Shown one piece after another: positions 11,038 through 26,805 of a DNA stretch of 64,000 nt. A program made the position numbers and the translations under genes. The notes below the pieces were generated by a model. That model was not told the origin of the DNA and did no database searches. It was given only the letters and a program-made list of their open reading frames with translations. Location of the stretch: positions 1 to 64,000 of the forward strand of contig NZ_LZKI01000115.1 in the NCBI RefSeq assembly GCF_001672755.1. The letters are read 5' to 3'. The stretch comes from Mycobacterium colombiense. GTDB lineage: Bacteria; Actinomycetota; Actinomycetes; Mycobacteriales; Mycobacteriaceae. Within the stretch, counting starts at the first letter, position 1, and every line of letters begins with the position of its first letter.

Positions 11038-12237
11038 ATGGACGCGGCGACGACAACGGCTGGCCTCAGCGACTTGAAATTTCGTTTGGTGCGGGACTCT
11101 TTCGCAGACGCGGTGTCGTGGGTGGCGAAGAACCTGCCGTCCCGGCCTGCGGTGCCGGTGCTTTCCGGTGTGCTGCTCTCGGGAACCGATGAGGGCCTGA
11201 CGATCTCCGGATTCGATTACGAGGTTTCGGCCGAAGCGCAGGTTGCAGCCGAAATAGCTTCTCCGGGAAGCGTTTTGGTATCCGGTCGGTTGTTGTCCGA
11301 CATCGTGAGGGCGCTGCCGAACAAGCCGATCGACTTCTACGTCGACGGTAACCGGGTGGCGCTGCACTGCGGAAACGCCAGGTTCTCGCTGCCGACGATG
11401 GCGGTTGAGGATTACCCGACGCTGCCGGCGCTGCCGGAAGAGACCGGGACGCTGCCGGCCGACCTGTTCGCCGAGGCGATCAGCCAGGTCGCCATCGCGG
11501 CCGGCCGCGATGACACGTTGCCGATGCTGACCGGAATCAGAGTCGAGATTTCGGGTGACACGGTGGTTTTGGCCGCTACCGACAGGTTCCGCCTGGCAGT
11601 TCGCGAGCTGACCTGGTCGGCGGGCTCGCCCGACATCGAAGCCGCGGTCCTGGTCCCGGCCAAGACGCTGGCCGAGGCCGCGCGGACCGGCGCCGACGGT
11701 TCCGAGGTTCGGCTGTCATTGGGTGCGGGGTCGGGTGTCGGCAAAGACGGATTGCTCGGCATCAGCGGTAACGGCAAGCGCAGCACCACCCGCCTGCTGG
11801 ATGCGGAATTCCCGAAATTCCGTCAGTTGTTGCCGGCGGAGCACACCGCGGTCGCGACCATCAACGTCGCGGAGTTGACCGAGGCGATCAAGCTGGTGGC
11901 GCTGGTGGCCGACCGGGGCGCCCAGGTGCGGATGGAATTCAGCGAGGGATCGCTGCGGCTGTCCGCGGGCGCCGATGACGTCGGCCGAGCCGAGGAGGAC
12001 TTGGCGGTCGATTTCGTCGGGGAGCCGCTGACGATCGCCTTCAACCCGACGTATCTGACCGACGGACTGGGATCGGTCCATTCTGAGCGGGTGTCGTTCG
12101 GTTTCACGACGCCGGGCAAGCCGGCGTTGCTGCGTCCGGCGTTGAATGACGACAGCCACCCGACCGGCACGGGGCCCTACAGCGCCCTGCCGACCGATTA
12201 CGTCTACTTGCTGATGCCCGTCCGGTTGCCTGGCTAG
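11038..12237 (+). CDS. dnaN: DNA polymerase III beta sliding clamp
   Basis: 399 aa, matching the three-domain beta clamp of about 400 aa. It begins [20 protein letters not shown]. Conserved clamp sequences include [28 protein letters not shown] and the C-terminal [10 protein letters not shown], the typical end at the peptide-binding pocket. The clamp encircles DNA and tethers polymerase III and repair enzymes. A purine-rich GTGAAGGGA precedes the ATG. The recF start follows the stop with no gap. Compared with M. tuberculosis (402 aa), a few residues are absent in the variable loop before the end. Confidence 0.97.
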   Translation: MDAATTTAGLSDLKFRLVRDSFADAVSWVAKNLPSRPAVPVLSGVLLSGTDEGLTISGFDYEVSAEAQVAAEIASPGSVLVSGRLLSDIVRALPNKPIDFYVDGNRVALHCGNARFSLPTMAVEDYPTLPALPEETGTLPADLFAEAISQVAIAAGRDDTLPMLTGIRVEISGDTVVLAATDRFRLAVRELTWSAGSPDIEAAVLVPAKTLAEAARTGADGSEVRLSLGAGSGVGKDGLLGISGNGKRSTTRLLDAEFPKFRQLLPAEHTAVATINVAELTEAIKLVALVADRGAQVRMEFSEGSLRLSAGADDVGRAEEDLAVDFVGEPLTIAFNPTYLTDGLGSVHSERVSFGFTTPGKPALLRPALNDDSHPTGTGPYSALPTDYVYLLMPVRLPG

Positions 12238-13395
12238 GTGTACGTCCGGCATTTGGGACTGCGCGATTTCCGGTCCTGGGCACACGCCGACCTCGAATTG
12301 CAGCCTGGTCGGACGGTCTTCATCGGGTCCAACGGGTTTGGGAAGACGAATCTACTTGAAGCTCTGTGGTATTCGAGCACCATGGGCTCGCATCGGGTGG
12401 GCACGGATGCGCCGTTGATCCGCGCCGGCGCCGACCGGGCGGTGGTTTCCACGATCGTGGTCAACGAAGGCAGGGAGTGCGCGGTCGATCTGGAAATCGC
12501 GGCCGGCCGGGCAAACAAGGCGCGACTGAATCGCTCACCGGTGCGCAGTACGCGCGAGGTGGTCGGGGTTTTGCGTGCGGTGCTGTTTGCTCCAGAGGAT
12601 CTGTCCCTGGTCCGCGGGGACCCGTCCGATCGGCGCCGCTACCTCGACGATTTGGCGACGGTGCGCCGTCCGGCGGTGGCCGGGGTGCGTGCCGACTACG
12701 AAAAAGTCTTGCGGCAGCGCACGGCGCTGTTGAAATCCCTGTCCGGTGCGCGCTACCGCGGCGATCAGAGCGCCCTGGACACGCTGGACGTCTGGGACAG
12801 CCGGCTGGCCGAATACGGAGCCCAATTGATGGCCGTCCGTATCGATTTGGTCAACCAGTTGGCACCGGAGGTCGAGAAGGCTTATCAGCTGCTGGCGCCG
12901 GGATCGCGCGCCGCCTCCATCGGCTATCGATCCAGCCTGGGCGCCGAGGCCGCGGCGGATATCGCCGGTGCCGACCGCGAGTTCCTGGAAGCCGCCTTGC
13001 TCGCGGCATTGTCGGCGCGCCGCGACGCGGAGTTGGAACGCGGCATGTGCCTCATCGGCCCGCACCGTGACGACCTCGAATTGTGGCTCGGCGACCAGCC
13101 CGCGAAAGGCTTTGCCAGCCACGGGGAATCGTGGTCGTTCGCGTTGTCGCTGCGGTTGGCCGCTTACGAATTGCTGCGGGCCGAAGAGAGCGATCCCGTG
13201 TTATTGCTCGACGATGTGTTCGCCGAACTCGACGCGGCGCGGCGCCGGGCGCTGGCCACGGTGGCCGAGTCGGCCGAACAGGTGTTGGTCACCGCGGCGG
13301 TGCTGGAAGACATTCCGGCGGGCTGGGAGGCCCGGCAGGTATACGTCGACTTACGGGACAGCGACTCGGGACGGATATCGGAGATGCGCTCGTGA
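12238..13395 (+). CDS. recF: DNA replication and repair protein RecF
   Basis: 385 aa from GTG 12238, immediately after the dnaN stop codon. The SMC-like ATPase has Walker [14 protein letters not shown] near residue 32, a signature in the [16 protein letters not shown] region and Walker [13 protein letters not shown]. RecF works with RecO and RecR to load RecA at gapped DNA. Order and spacing (dnaN-recF-dciA) are the mycobacterial norm. The stop overlaps the next start by GTGA. Confidence 0.96.
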   Translation: MYVRHLGLRDFRSWAHADLELQPGRTVFIGSNGFGKTNLLEALWYSSTMGSHRVGTDAPLIRAGADRAVVSTIVVNEGRECAVDLEIAAGRANKARLNRSPVRSTREVVGVLRAVLFAPEDLSLVRGDPSDRRRYLDDLATVRRPAVAGVRADYEKVLRQRTALLKSLSGARYRGDQSALDTLDVWDSRLAEYGAQLMAVRIDLVNQLAPEVEKAYQLLAPGSRAASIGYRSSLGAEAAADIAGADREFLEAALLAALSARRDAELERGMCLIGPHRDDLELWLGDQPAKGFASHGESWSFALSLRLAAYELLRAEESDPVLLLDDVFAELDAARRRALATVAESAEQVLVTAAVLEDIPAGWEARQVYVDLRDSDSGRISEMRS

Positions 13396-13949
13396 CCGGC
13401 ACGGATGACGGTCCGCGTCCTACCGAGCCGTTGAGTGCGCTCAGTGGGATCGATCTGGTGCGGCGCACCCTCGAGGAGGCGCGTGCCGCCGCGCGGGCTC
13501 AGGGAAAAGACGCCGGTCGTGGCCGGGCGGTGGCCCCCGCTGCGCGCCGGGTGGCGGGCCAGCGGCGCAGTTGGTCGGGACCAGGACCCGATGCTCGCGA
13601 TCCCCAACCGCTGGGCAGTCTGGCGCGTGATCTGGCGAAGAAACGCGGCTGGTCGGCGCAAGTCGCCGAGGGCACCGTGCTGGGCAACTGGTCGACCGTC
13701 GTCGGACACCAGATCGCCGACCATGCGACGCCGACCGCCCTCAATGATGGTGTGCTGAGTGTGGCCGCCGAATCGACGGCATGGGCCACCCAGTTGCGGA
13801 TGATCCAGTCGCAGTTACTGGCCAAGATCGCCGCCGCCGTCGGCAACGATGTGGTGACATCGTTGAAAATCACCGGCCCGGCTGCGCCCTCGTGGCGCAA
13901 GGGGCCGCGTCACATCGCTGGAAGAGGCCCGCGCGACACCTACGGTTAG
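13392..13949 (+). CDS. dciA: DciA-type replicative helicase loader (DUF721), Rv0004 orthologue
   Basis: 185 aa from GTG 13392, which overlaps the recF stop. The first 70 residues are basic and Gly/Arg-rich. The DUF721/DciA domain follows, with [20 protein letters not shown] and [20 protein letters not shown]. In M. tuberculosis, Rv0004 is an essential replication protein that interacts with DnaB, and DciA is the ancestral bacterial helicase operator. Its place next to dnaA, dnaN and recF fits. The end [15 protein letters not shown] is the conserved mycobacterial tail. An alternative longer frame within recF is a shadow. Confidence 0.93.
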   Translation: MTGTDDGPRPTEPLSALSGIDLVRRTLEEARAAARAQGKDAGRGRAVAPAARRVAGQRRSWSGPGPDARDPQPLGSLARDLAKKRGWSAQVAEGTVLGNWSTVVGHQIADHATPTALNDGVLSVAAESTAWATQLRMIQSQLLAKIAAAVGNDVVTSLKITGPAAPSWRKGPRHIAGRGPRDTYG

Positions 13950-13960
13950 GGAGTTTGATT

Positions 13961-13984
13961 CCCGTCCGCGGATCCCCGGACGGG
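13961..13984 (+). terminator. Terminator-like hairpin after dciA
   Basis: CCCGTCCG (13961-13968) pairs perfectly with CGGACGGG (13977-13984) around an 8-nt loop. It starts 12 bp after the dciA stop. There is no following T-run, which is usual for mycobacterial terminators. It would separate the dnaN-recF-dciA transcript from gyrB. Confidence 0.5.
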
Positions 13985-13987
13985 GGT

Positions 13988-13996
13988 TCGTCCACA
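13988..13996 (+). promoter_or_regulatory. DnaA-box-like site upstream of gyrB
   Basis: TCGTCCACA matches the relaxed mycobacterial box (pyrimidine, pyrimidine, V, TCC, R, CA). It lies in the 257-bp gap between dciA and gyrB, about 210 bp before the gyrB start. One isolated 9-mer is weak evidence. Confidence 0.3.
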
Positions 13997-14182
13997 GGCC
14001 CCTGAAATCCGCCAGGACGACGCGGAGCCCCTCGACGCACGTCGGGACGCGGCCAGAATAAAGAAATCGTGCGCACGGCGCGGTTAGCTGGGTAGAAACG
14101 CGGCCAGAAAATCGGTGCGGACGGTTGATCACGCTAGACTGGCAGGATGCGACTGTTGCGGTGACTGGAACCGCCCGCATGA

Positions 14183-16240
<2,058 letters not shown>

Positions 16241-16283
16241 GCGATCAGACCCGGCCCACCGTTGACCAACCAACGAGGAATAC

Positions 16284-18803
<2,520 letters not shown>

Positions 18804-18892
18804 CCGGCGCCGAGCCACTAGACTCAGCCCGACCAGACATAATGCGACTGCCACCGCGTGGGCGGCCAGGGTAGGAGACCTAAGGAGTCGGG

Positions 18893-19774
18893 GTGACCTC
18901 ACCGAACGAGCCGGGCGCCCCCAATAAGGGGGACGGCCCCAACGGGGATGGTTCGGTCGAGCGTGCCGGGGTGCGCCGCGCCGCGCCGCCTGCGCAGGGT
19001 GGCCGCAGCCAAGAGGGCGGGGATGGGCCGCCCTGGCAGCGCGGCGGCGCCCGTCCCCAGCAGCCGGGACCTCGGCAGGGTGAGCCGCCCACCGAGAAGC
19101 GGCCATCCGGTCAGGCCGGCGGCGTCGAAGCCCGGCTGAACCGTTTCATCTCCGGCACTGCGGCACCCGGCGCTCCGTCGCATGCCAAAGAGCCCGAGTC
19201 CACGCGTGGTGAGGCATCACCGACGGAGGCCTACGCCAGCGAGCTACCGGATCTGTCCGGCCCGCTGCCACGCGGCCCGCACCGCAAGCCCACCCCCGAG
19301 CGGCCCGCGGAGTCGTCGAGCTCGTCGGGCGCCGGACGTTCGGCTACCGCCGAAACCCGGGAGGGACGGGACAGCCGCGACAACCGGGTGCAGGTGTCCC
19401 GGCGCACGCGGGGTCCGGTACGCGCGAGTATGCAGATCCGCCGTATCGACCCGTGGAGCACATTGAAGGTGTCGTTGCTGCTCTCGGTGGCGTTGTTCTT
19501 CGTCTGGATGATCGCCGTCGCGTTTCTCTACCTCGTGCTCGGCGGCATGGGTGTGTGGTCGAAGTTGAACAGCAACGTCGGTGACCTGCTGAACAACACC
19601 AGCGGCAGCAGCGGCGAACTGGTGTCCAGCGGCACGATCTTCGGCGGCGCCGTCCTGATCGGCTTGGTCAACATCGTGCTGCTGACCGCGATGGCGACCA
19701 TCGCGGCGTTCGTCTACAACCTGACGACCGATCTGATCGGTGGCGTCGAGGTCACGCTGGCGGACCGCGACTAG
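18893..19774 (+). CDS. DUF3566 transmembrane protein, Rv0007-like
   Basis: 293 aa from GTG 18893, with AAGGAG upstream. The first 180 residues are a disordered, Gly/Pro/Arg-rich cytoplasmic tail. DUF3566 follows from [20 protein letters not shown], with two membrane helices (about residues 195-220 and 246-272) and an end typical of the family ([18 protein letters not shown]). It always follows gyrA in mycobacteria, and its function is not established. A TAGACT-like -10 element at 18819 in the 89-bp gap may give it its own promoter. Confidence 0.9.
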   Translation: MTSPNEPGAPNKGDGPNGDGSVERAGVRRAAPPAQGGRSQEGGDGPPWQRGGARPQQPGPRQGEPPTEKRPSGQAGGVEARLNRFISGTAAPGAPSHAKEPESTRGEASPTEAYASELPDLSGPLPRGPHRKPTPERPAESSSSSGAGRSATAETREGRDSRDNRVQVSRRTRGPVRASMQIRRIDPWSTLKVSLLLSVALFFVWMIAVAFLYLVLGGMGVWSKLNSNVGDLLNNTSGSSGELVSSGTIFGGAVLIGLVNIVLLTAMATIAAFVYNLTTDLIGGVEVTLADRD

Positions 19775-19791
19775 CAGTGGATGCTGCGCTT

Positions 19792-19821
19792 TTGGGAGTA
19801 GGGCAGGGATTGCGGTAATCT
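19792..19821 (+). promoter_or_regulatory. Possible promoter of tRNA-Ile
   Basis: TTGGGA at 19792-19797 and TAATCT at 19816-19821 are 18 bp apart. The -10 element ends 24 bp before the tRNA. This is a sigma-A-like arrangement by eye only. Confidence 0.4.
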
Positions 19822-19845
19822 CGTCGCTCGGCCGTACGCGAGTAC

Positions 19846-19919
19846 GGGCCTATAGCTCAGGCGGTTAGAGCGCTTCGCTGATAACGAAGAGGTCGGAGGT
19901 TCGAGTCCTCCTAGGCCCA
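19846..19919 (+). tRNA. ileT: tRNA-Ile (anticodon GAT)
   Basis: 74-nt cloverleaf. The acceptor stem is GGGCCTA/TAGGCCC with discriminator A. The D-arm is TAGCTCAGGCGGTTAGAGC, and the anticodon stem CTTCG/CGAAG has loop CTGATAA (anticodon GAT at 19880-19882). The T-arm is GGAGG-TTCGAGT-CCTCC. The 3' CCA is not encoded. The position after gyrA-Rv0007 is that of ileT in M. tuberculosis. Confidence 0.97.
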
Positions 19920-20067
19920 CAACCATGTGCCCGTCAAGACGTTGCGTAAGGCTCGCACTGCCACTGGGACTCATCGCCGTATTGGCAGCGGTGGCGTGGT
20001 CACGACGTGGAGTCGAGGTCTGGCACGTGGCTGTGGATGACCAAGGTCAGCCACTCAGTCACGGTGA

Positions 20068-20140
20068 GGGGCCTTAGCTCAGTTGGTAGAGCACCGCCTT
20101 TGCAAGGCGGGTGTCAGGGGTTCGATTCCCCTAGGCTCCA
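20068..20140 (+). tRNA. alaT: tRNA-Ala (anticodon TGC)
   Basis: 73-nt cloverleaf. The acceptor stem GGGGCCT/AGGCTCC has one G-T pair and discriminator A. The anticodon stem CCGCC/GGCGG has loop TTTGCAA (anticodon TGC at 20101-20103), and the T-loop is TTCGATT. CCA is not encoded. It marks the left border of the accessory region that follows. Confidence 0.97.
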
Positions 20141-20202
20141 CAAGTCAAGTCCCTTCCCTGCAACCTCGCGTTTGGCGGGGTCGCCCAGTCGTTCCCGCAC
20201 TC

Positions 20203-20239
20203 AGTTAACTCTCGCTTCGCACTCGGCTCGCGGTTAACC
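20203..20239. promoter_or_regulatory. Two GTTAAC-centred palindromes upstream of the PKS
   Basis: AGTTAACT (20203-20210) and GGTTAACC (20232-20239) are perfect 8-bp palindromes with centres 29 bp apart. They lie in the 195-bp gap between tRNA-Ala and the PKS, about 100 bp before its start. They could be operator half-elements; no regulator is assigned. Confidence 0.3.
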
Positions 20240-20335
20240 CGCGCCGCAAACCGGCTGCGATCCGCTAGCATGCCCGACAACTGACCGGTTGCTACCCAGC
20301 GATAAGGCAGCCCACAGCGCAACTCGACCGTTGCT

Positions 20336-23300
20336 GTGAGGAGGAACGGGTTTGTTCGGGCCAATTCATCATCGGGGGCGGATTCAGGACCGGCTGTGTC
20401 TGTGGTCCCCGTAGTCAAGGCATCCTGTACCCCGGTTGCGGTGATCGGCATGGCTTGCCGACTCCCCGGCGGCATCGACTCTCCCGAACGGCTATGGGAG
20501 GCGCTGCTGCGCGGCGACGACCTGGTCACCGAAATTCCACCCGACCGGTGGGACGCCGACGAGTATTACGATCCCCAGCCCGGCGTGCCGGGTCGATCGG
20601 TGTGTAAGTGGGGCGCCTTCCTGGATGACGTGGCTGGCTTTGACCCCGAATTTTTCGGCATCACCGAAAAAGAAGCGACGGCGATGGATCCCCAGCACCG
20701 CTTGTTGCTGGAGACCGCGTGGGAGGCCATGGAGCACGGCGGCCTGACGCGCAAGAGGCTGGCCCGTTCGCGGACGGGCGTGTTCGTGGGATTGATGCAC
20801 GACGACTACCAACTCGTACACGCCGAAGCCGACGCCTTGGAGGGGCCGTACGGATACATGGGCAACAGCTTCGCCATGGGTTCCGGGCGGATCGCCTACA
20901 CGATGGGCCTGCAGGGTCCGGCGATGACGGTGGACACCGCGTGCTCGTCCGGCCTGGCCGCGGTGCATGTGGCCTGTCGCAGCTTGCATGACGGCGAAAG
21001 CGACATGGCCCTGGCCGGCGGCGTCTCGGTGTCATTTGAACCGCGCAAATCCTGTTCGGGTTCCGCGATCGGAATGTTGTCCGCAACCGGACGCTGCCAC
21101 GCATTCGACATCGCCGCCGACGGGTTCGTGGCCGGCGAGGGTTGTGTCGTGCTGTTGCTCAAGCGGTTAGCGGATGCGCTGCGCGACGGCGACCGGATCT
21201 TGGCTGTGCTACGCGGCACCGCCGCCAACCAGGATGGCCACACGCCGAATATCGTGACGCCGTCGCGAGCCGCACAAGTCGAAGCCTATAGGGAAGCACT
21301 GGCCGGGGCCGGTGTGGACGCCCGCACCGTCGGCATGGTGGAGGCACACGGTCCCGGCACCCCGGTGGGCGATCCCATCGAATACGCCAGCCTGGCAGAG
21401 GTGTACGGCCTTGACGGGCCATGCGCGCTGGCATCGGTGAAGACCAACTTCGGCCACACCCAATCGGCTGCCGGAGCGCTGGGGCTGATGAAGGCGGTCC
21501 TGGTGCTGCAGCACGGTGTGATTCCACGCAACCTGCACTTCACCCGACTGCCTGATGAGATGGCCCGGATCGAGACCAATCTCTTTGTGCCGCAGGAGAA
21601 TACCCCGTGGCCCAGCAATGGTCACCATGGACCCCGGCGAGCGGCGGTGTCGTCATACGGGTTCTCCGGAACCAACGTGCACGCCATTGTGGAGCAGGCA
21701 CCCGAGACGGTCGTACCGGACGCCGCGCCAACCACTCCCGCCCTTGACGGCTCGCTGCTGTTCGCGTTGTCGGCCACGTCGGCCGGCGGACTGCGGCAAA
21801 CGGCCGGGCGCCTCGCTGACTGGGTCGACGTGCACGGGGCGGACCTTGCGGCAACGGATCTGGCGTACACGCTTGCGCGTAGGCGTGCGCACCGGTCGGT
21901 GCGCACAGCGGTCATCGCACCAGGCATCAAGGAACTGAACGAGGGTCTGCGCAAGGTCGCCGAAACCGATTTCCCGTATCAGCCCACGGTCGGGCAGGAC
22001 GATCGAGGCCCGGTATGGGTTTTCTCCGGGCAGGGTTCGCAGTGGGCGGCGATGGGCACCGACCTGCTCGCAACCGAGCCGGTGTTCGCCGCGACCGTGG
22101 CCCAGGTCGAGCCGATGATCGCCGCTGAGTCGGGATTCTCTGTCACCGAGGCGATTTCGGCGCGCGAGACGGTGAGCGGGATCGATCGGATTCAGCCCGC
22201 GCTGTTCACCATGCAGGTCGCGCTGGCGGCCACGATGAAGGCATACGGCGTTCAGCCGGGCGCCGTGATCGGCCACTCGATGGGCGAGGCCGCGGCCGCG
22301 GTTGTGGCGGGAGCGCTAACGCTGGAAGACGGGGTCCGCGTGATCTGCCGCCGCTCGCGGCTGATGTCCACGATCGCCGGTTCCGGGGCGATGGCGTCGG
22401 TGGAACTGCCCGCCGAGCAAGTGCTTTTGGAACTGACGGCCCGCGGCGTCGAAGACGTCGTGCTGGCGGTGGTGGCCTCGCCACGTTCCACGGTGATCGG
22501 CGGCGCCGCGCAGACGGTGCGGGATTTGGTCACTGCCTGGGAGCAAAGGGATTTGGTGGCACGCGAGATCGCCGTCGATGTCGCCTCCCACTCCCCCCAG
22601 GTCGATCCCATCCTCGACGAACTGTGCGACGTGCTCGCCGAGATTAGGCCCACGACACCACAGCTGCCGTTCTACTCCGCGACCGCGTTCGACCCGCGCG
22701 AGCAGCCCGTGTGCGATGCCTGGTACTGGTCGGACAATTTGCGTCACATGGTGCGTTTCGCCGCGGCTGTACAGGCGGCGTTGGAGGACGGCTTCCGGGT
22801 CTTCGCGGAATTGGCTCCGCACCCTCTGCTCACCCACGCCGTCGAGCAGACAGCCGGCGGCGCCGGTATGCCGGTGGCCGCGCTCACCGCCATGCGCCGC
22901 GAGCAACCGCTACCGCACGGCCTGCGCAGCTTGCTGACGGATTTGTTCAGTGCCGGTGCAGCGATTGACTTCTCGGTGATCTACCCGAGCGGCGTGCTGG
23001 TAGATTCACCGCTGCCGGCATGGAGTCACCGCCCGCTGCTGCTGACCCGCAAAGCCCCGGATCCGCGGGGGCGCGGGGCCGGCACGGTTGCCGCGCACCC
23101 GTTGCTGGGGGCGCATGTGCGATTGCACGAGGAGCCGGAACGTCACGTTTGGCAGGGCGAGGTCGGCACCGCGGCCCAGCCCTGGCTGGGCGACCACCGG
23201 ATACACAATGTGGCGGCCCTTCCGGGGGCGGCCTACTGCGAGATGGCACTGGCCGCGGCTCGCACGATCCATGGCGAGAAGTCTGAGGTTCGCGATATCC

Positions 23301-26300
23301 GTTTCGAGGCGATGCTGTTGCTGGACGACGAGACGCCGGTATCGGCGGTCGCATCGGTGACCGCGGCGGGCGCTGCCGACTTCGTGGTGGAGACCTTCCA
23401 GGACGGCACGCACATTCGCCGGGCGACAGCGGTGTTACACGCCGGAATGGATGAGGACCAGCCACCGGCGCACGACATGGCCGCCCTACTCACGGCCCAC
23501 TCATGCCGGCTCGACGGGGCCGAACTGCGGCAGCGGTTCGACGGACACGGTTTGCAGTACGGTCCGGCGTTCGCCGGACTGGCCGCAGCGCACGGTGCAG
23601 AGGAGTCGATCGGCACAGTGCTGGCCGAGGTGGGCCTACCCGGCCCTATCCGCTCGCAACACAGCGCCTACGGCGTCCATCCAGCCTTGTTGGACGCCTG
23701 TTTTCAGTCGGTCGCCGCTCATTCCGGCGCTCAGGTCGCAGGTGACGCCGGGTTGCTGCTGCCGCTGGGCGTACGTCGAGTCTGTGCCTATGGTTCTGCT
23801 CGCACCGCGCGCTATTGCTACACGACGTTGACTCGGGCCGACGGGGTCGGGTTGGAGGCCGACCTCGATGTGCTCGATGAGCACGGGACGGTCCTGCTGG
23901 CCGTGCGCGGACTGCAACTCGGGACCGGGTCCCCGGAGAGCGCAAACCGTGATCGCGTGCTGAACGAGCGGCTGCTGAGCATCGAGTGGAAACAGCGAAC
24001 CCTGCCAGATGTGGATCACGTCGGCCCCGGAACGTGTTTGTTGATCAGTACTTCCGCTACTGCAGATGTCATGGCGACAAGCCTGACCGACGCACTGAAG
24101 GCCGAGGGCGCCAGGTGCGCGACCATGACATGGCCGCAGCATGCCGATCACCATGCGAACACCGAATTGCTCGGCACGCATCTTGCCGATCAGGTCAGCA
24201 GGGCCGTCATACTCACCGGCCCCAAGAATGGCAACCCGGAGCAGGAGTGTGGGCTGCTCGGCGGCGACTATGTGCGTCACCTGGTGCGAATCGCCCGGAA
24301 AATCACGGACATTGACGAAGAGCCCCCGCGACTTTACCTCGTAACGCGGAACGCTCAGACCGTGTTGCCGGGCGACGTGCCGAACCTCGAGCAGGCTGGG
24401 CTCCGCGGGCTGATGCGAGCGATCAGCACGGAGTATCCGCATCTGCGCGCCACCCAGATCGACATGGGTGAGGACGGCGAGGCCGAGCGGCTGGCACGGC
24501 AACTGCTGGGGAGCTCGGAGGAGGACGAGACGGCCTGGCGGAACGGCGAGTGGTATACGGCGCGCCTGAGTCCCGCACCGCTACGCCCTGAGGAACGGCG
24601 AACCACCGTGGTGGACCACCGGCACGATGGCATGCGCATACAGATCCGCACGCCCGGTGACTTGGAAACCATGGAACTCGCAGCCTTCCAACGGGTTTCG
24701 CCGCAGCCCGGCGAGATCGAAGTAAAGGTGAGGGCATCTGGCGTCAACTTCGCCGATGTCCTCTTGGCCGATGGCCGGTATCCCAGTATCGACGGGGATG
24801 TACCGCAGCTTGGTATGGATTTTGCCGGCGTTGTGACCGCGGTCGGTTCCGACGTGACAACTCATCGCTTGGGCGACCGTGTCGGCGGTTTCTCCAAGAA
24901 CGGTTGCTGGTCCACGTTCATCACATGTGATGCGCGCCTGGCCGTGACGCTGCCGCGGGGCCTCACCGAGGCCCAAGCGGCGGCGGTGAGCACCCCGCAC
25001 GCCATCGCCTGGTATGCCCTGCACGATCAGGCCAGGATCACCAGCGGTGACCGGGTGTTGATCCACTCCGCCACGGGCAGCGTGGGGCGGGCGGCGATCG
25101 CGATCGCCCGTGCCGCGGGCGCCGAGATCTTCGCTACCGCCGGCAGCGAGCAGCGCCGAGAACTCCTGCGCGGCCTGGATATCCAGCATATCTACGACTC
25201 CCGCAATACCGACTTTGCCGAGCATATCCGGCGTGAAACCGACGGAGAAGGCGTCGACATCGTGCTCAACTCGCTTCCTGGCGCCGCACAGCGCGCCGGG
25301 CTGGAAGTGCTGTCCGTCGGCGGACGATTTGTGGAGATCGGTAAGCACGATGTCTACGCCAACACCCGAGTGGGGCTCTTCCCGTTCCATCGCAATCTCA
25401 CGTTCCACTACATCGACCTGGCGCTGATGTCACAGAGCCATCCAAAGCGGATCGGCGACCTGCTGGGCACGGTGTACCGGCTCGTCGCAGACGGTGAGTT
25501 GCCATTACCGGAATGCACTCACCATCCCCTCGGCGATGCGGCCACGGCCGTCCGCACGATGAGCGCCGACGAGCAGACGGGCAAGATCGTGCTCGACGTG
25601 CCCCAGTCCGGACACACCAGCGTCGTGGTACCGCCCGAGCAGGCACGACCTTTCCGGCAGGACGGCTCCTACATCGTCACCGGCGGCCTCGGTGGCATCG
25701 GATTGTTTCTCGCCGAGAAAATGGCCGCCGCCGGCTGTGGGCGCATCGTGCTCAGCTCCCGTTCCCAGCCCAATCCCAAGGCGCTGGAGACGATCGAGCT
25801 CATCCGGGCGATGGGCACCGACATCGCGGTGGAATGCGGCGACATCACCGAAGTCGACACAGCGCCGCGTCTGGTAGGCGCGGCGACCGCCACCGGCCTT
25901 CCGTTGCGTGGGGTGCTGCACGCCGCTGCGGTATTCGAAAACGCGATGCTGGCGAACATGACCGACGAGCTCATCGACCGCAACTGGGCTCCAAAGGTGC
26001 ACGGCGCGTGGAACTTACACCACGCCACGTCCACTCTGCCCCTGGATTGGTTCTGCTTGTTCTCCTCGGCGGTAGGTCTGGTGGGCTCGCCCGGGCAAGG
26101 GGCGTACGCCGCCGCCAACGGCTGGCTGGACGCATTCGCGCGGTGGCGCCGAACCCGGGGCCTACCCGCCACCGGGATCGGGTGGGCATTGTGGGCCGAG
26201 GTGGGCCGCGCCGCAGAACTTCGAGCCGAGGCCGGCGAGGCGATGGCGCCCGGGCGCGACGGAGAAGGGACCGCCATCGCGCACTGGCGTGACACCGCGT

Positions 26301-26794
26301 TCACCGCCGACGAGGGTGGCTACGCATTCGAGGCCCTGCTGTGCCATGACCGCGCGTACTCCGGGTATGCAAAGCTGACGGGAACGCCGTGGTTCGGCGC
26401 CTACGCGCAGCGCAGCCGGTTCGCTGAATTGTTCCGGTCCAACGATCAAAGCGCATCGGAAACAGGCGAATTGCTCAACGAATTGTATGCTCTGCCATCG
26501 GAGGAGTGGCCCGTCCGACTACGTCGCATGATCTCCGATGCGGTCAGCCTGATTCTGCGCCGCACCATCGATCCTGACCACCCGCTCTCCGAATATGGCC
26601 TTGATTCCATGGGAAACCTCGAGCTGCGCACCCGCGTCGAGGCCGAAACAGGGATACGCGTCACCACCAACGACATCACCACCATTCAGGGCTTGGCCGG
26701 GCTGCTATGCGAAAGGTTGGCTCCCACAGGCAGTCTCGGACCCGTGACAACAGGCCAGCACCTCGAAACGCCGGCCGAGCCGCAAGCCGACTAG
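20336..26794 (+). CDS. Mas-like type I polyketide synthase (KS-AT-DH-ER-KR-ACP)
   Basis: Up to 2152 aa. Domain order: KS (about 32-455, active Cys203 in DTACSSG), AT (about 560-870, Ser648 in GHSMGE), DH (from about 920, HxxxNxxxxP version of the motif), ER (about 1455-1760), KR (from about 1777, TGGLGGIGL) and ACP (Ser2091 in LDSMGN). The AT segment VDVASHSP resembles the methylmalonyl-type (YASH) selector, as in mycocerosic acid synthase. A complete reducing loop predicts fully saturated, methyl-branched acyl chains made iteratively. Length and layout match Mas, Pks2 and Pks5. The start is uncertain: GTG 20336 is the longest, and in-frame GTGs at 20396 and 20402 lie nearer the KS. An AGGAGG just inside the GTG supports a start further in. 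It leads the pks-papA-GT-gap operon. Confidence 0.93.
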   Translation: MRRNGFVRANSSSGADSGPAVSVVPVVKASCTPVAVIGMACRLPGGIDSPERLWEALLRGDDLVTEIPPDRWDADEYYDPQPGVPGRSVCKWGAFLDDVAGFDPEFFGITEKEATAMDPQHRLLLETAWEAMEHGGLTRKRLARSRTGVFVGLMHDDYQLVHAEADALEGPYGYMGNSFAMGSGRIAYTMGLQGPAMTVDTACSSGLAAVHVACRSLHDGESDMALAGGVSVSFEPRKSCSGSAIGMLSATGRCHAFDIAADGFVAGEGCVVLLLKRLADALRDGDRILAVLRGTAANQDGHTPNIVTPSRAAQVEAYREALAGAGVDARTVGMVEAHGPGTPVGDPIEYASLAEVYGLDGPCALASVKTNFGHTQSAAGALGLMKAVLVLQHGVIPRNLHFTRLPDEMARIETNLFVPQENTPWPSNGHHGPRRAAVSSYGFSGTNVHAIVEQAPETVVPDAAPTTPALDGSLLFALSATSAGGLRQTAGRLADWVDVHGADLAATDLAYTLARRRAHRSVRTAVIAPGIKELNEGLRKVAETDFPYQPTVGQDDRGPVWVFSGQGSQWAAMGTDLLATEPVFAATVAQVEPMIAAESGFSVTEAISARETVSGIDRIQPALFTMQVALAATMKAYGVQPGAVIGHSMGEAAAAVVAGALTLEDGVRVICRRSRLMSTIAGSGAMASVELPAEQVLLELTARGVEDVVLAVVASPRSTVIGGAAQTVRDLVTAWEQRDLVAREIAVDVASHSPQVDPILDELCDVLAEIRPTTPQLPFYSATAFDPREQPVCDAWYWSDNLRHMVRFAAAVQAALEDGFRVFAELAPHPLLTHAVEQTAGGAGMPVAALTAMRREQPLPHGLRSLLTDLFSAGAAIDFSVIYPSGVLVDSPLPAWSHRPLLLTRKAPDPRGRGAGTVAAHPLLGAHVRLHEEPERHVWQGEVGTAAQPWLGDHRIHNVAALPGAAYCEMALAAARTIHGEKSEVRDIRFEAMLLLDDETPVSAVASVTAAGAADFVVETFQDGTHIRRATAVLHAGMDEDQPPAHDMAALLTAHSCRLDGAELRQRFDGHGLQYGPAFAGLAAAHGAEESIGTVLAEVGLPGPIRSQHSAYGVHPALLDACFQSVAAHSGAQVAGDAGLLLPLGVRRVCAYGSARTARYCYTTLTRADGVGLEADLDVLDEHGTVLLAVRGLQLGTGSPESANRDRVLNERLLSIEWKQRTLPDVDHVGPGTCLLISTSATADVMATSLTDALKAEGARCATMTWPQHADHHANTELLGTHLADQVSRAVILTGPKNGNPEQECGLLGGDYVRHLVRIARKITDIDEEPPRLYLVTRNAQTVLPGDVPNLEQAGLRGLMRAISTEYPHLRATQIDMGEDGEAERLARQLLGSSEEDETAWRNGEWYTARLSPAPLRPEERRTTVVDHRHDGMRIQIRTPGDLETMELAAFQRVSPQPGEIEVKVRASGVNFADVLLADGRYPSIDGDVPQLGMDFAGVVTAVGSDVTTHRLGDRVGGFSKNGCWSTFITCDARLAVTLPRGLTEAQAAAVSTPHAIAWYALHDQARITSGDRVLIHSATGSVGRAAIAIARAAGAEIFATAGSEQRRELLRGLDIQHIYDSRNTDFAEHIRRETDGEGVDIVLNSLPGAAQRAGLEVLSVGGRFVEIGKHDVYANTRVGLFPFHRNLTFHYIDLALMSQSHPKRIGDLLGTVYRLVADGELPLPECTHHPLGDAATAVRTMSADEQTGKIVLDVPQSGHTSVVVPPEQARPFRQDGSYIVTGGLGGIGLFLAEKMAAAGCGRIVLSSRSQPNPKALETIELIRAMGTDIAVECGDITEVDTAPRLVGAATATGLPLRGVLHAAAVFENAMLANMTDELIDRNWAPKVHGAWNLHHATSTLPLDWFCLFSSAVGLVGSPGQGAYAAANGWLDAFARWRRTRGLPATGIGWALWAEVGRAAELRAEAGEAMAPGRDGEGTAIAHWRDTAFTADEGGYAFEALLCHDRAYSGYAKLTGTPWFGAYAQRSRFAELFRSNDQSASETGELLNELYALPSEEWPVRLRRMISDAVSLILRRTIDPDHPLSEYGLDSMGNLELRTRVEAETGIRVTTNDITTIQGLAGLLCERLAPTGSLGPVTTGQHLETPAEPQAD

Positions 26795-26805
26795 AGGAGG
26801 GCCGG

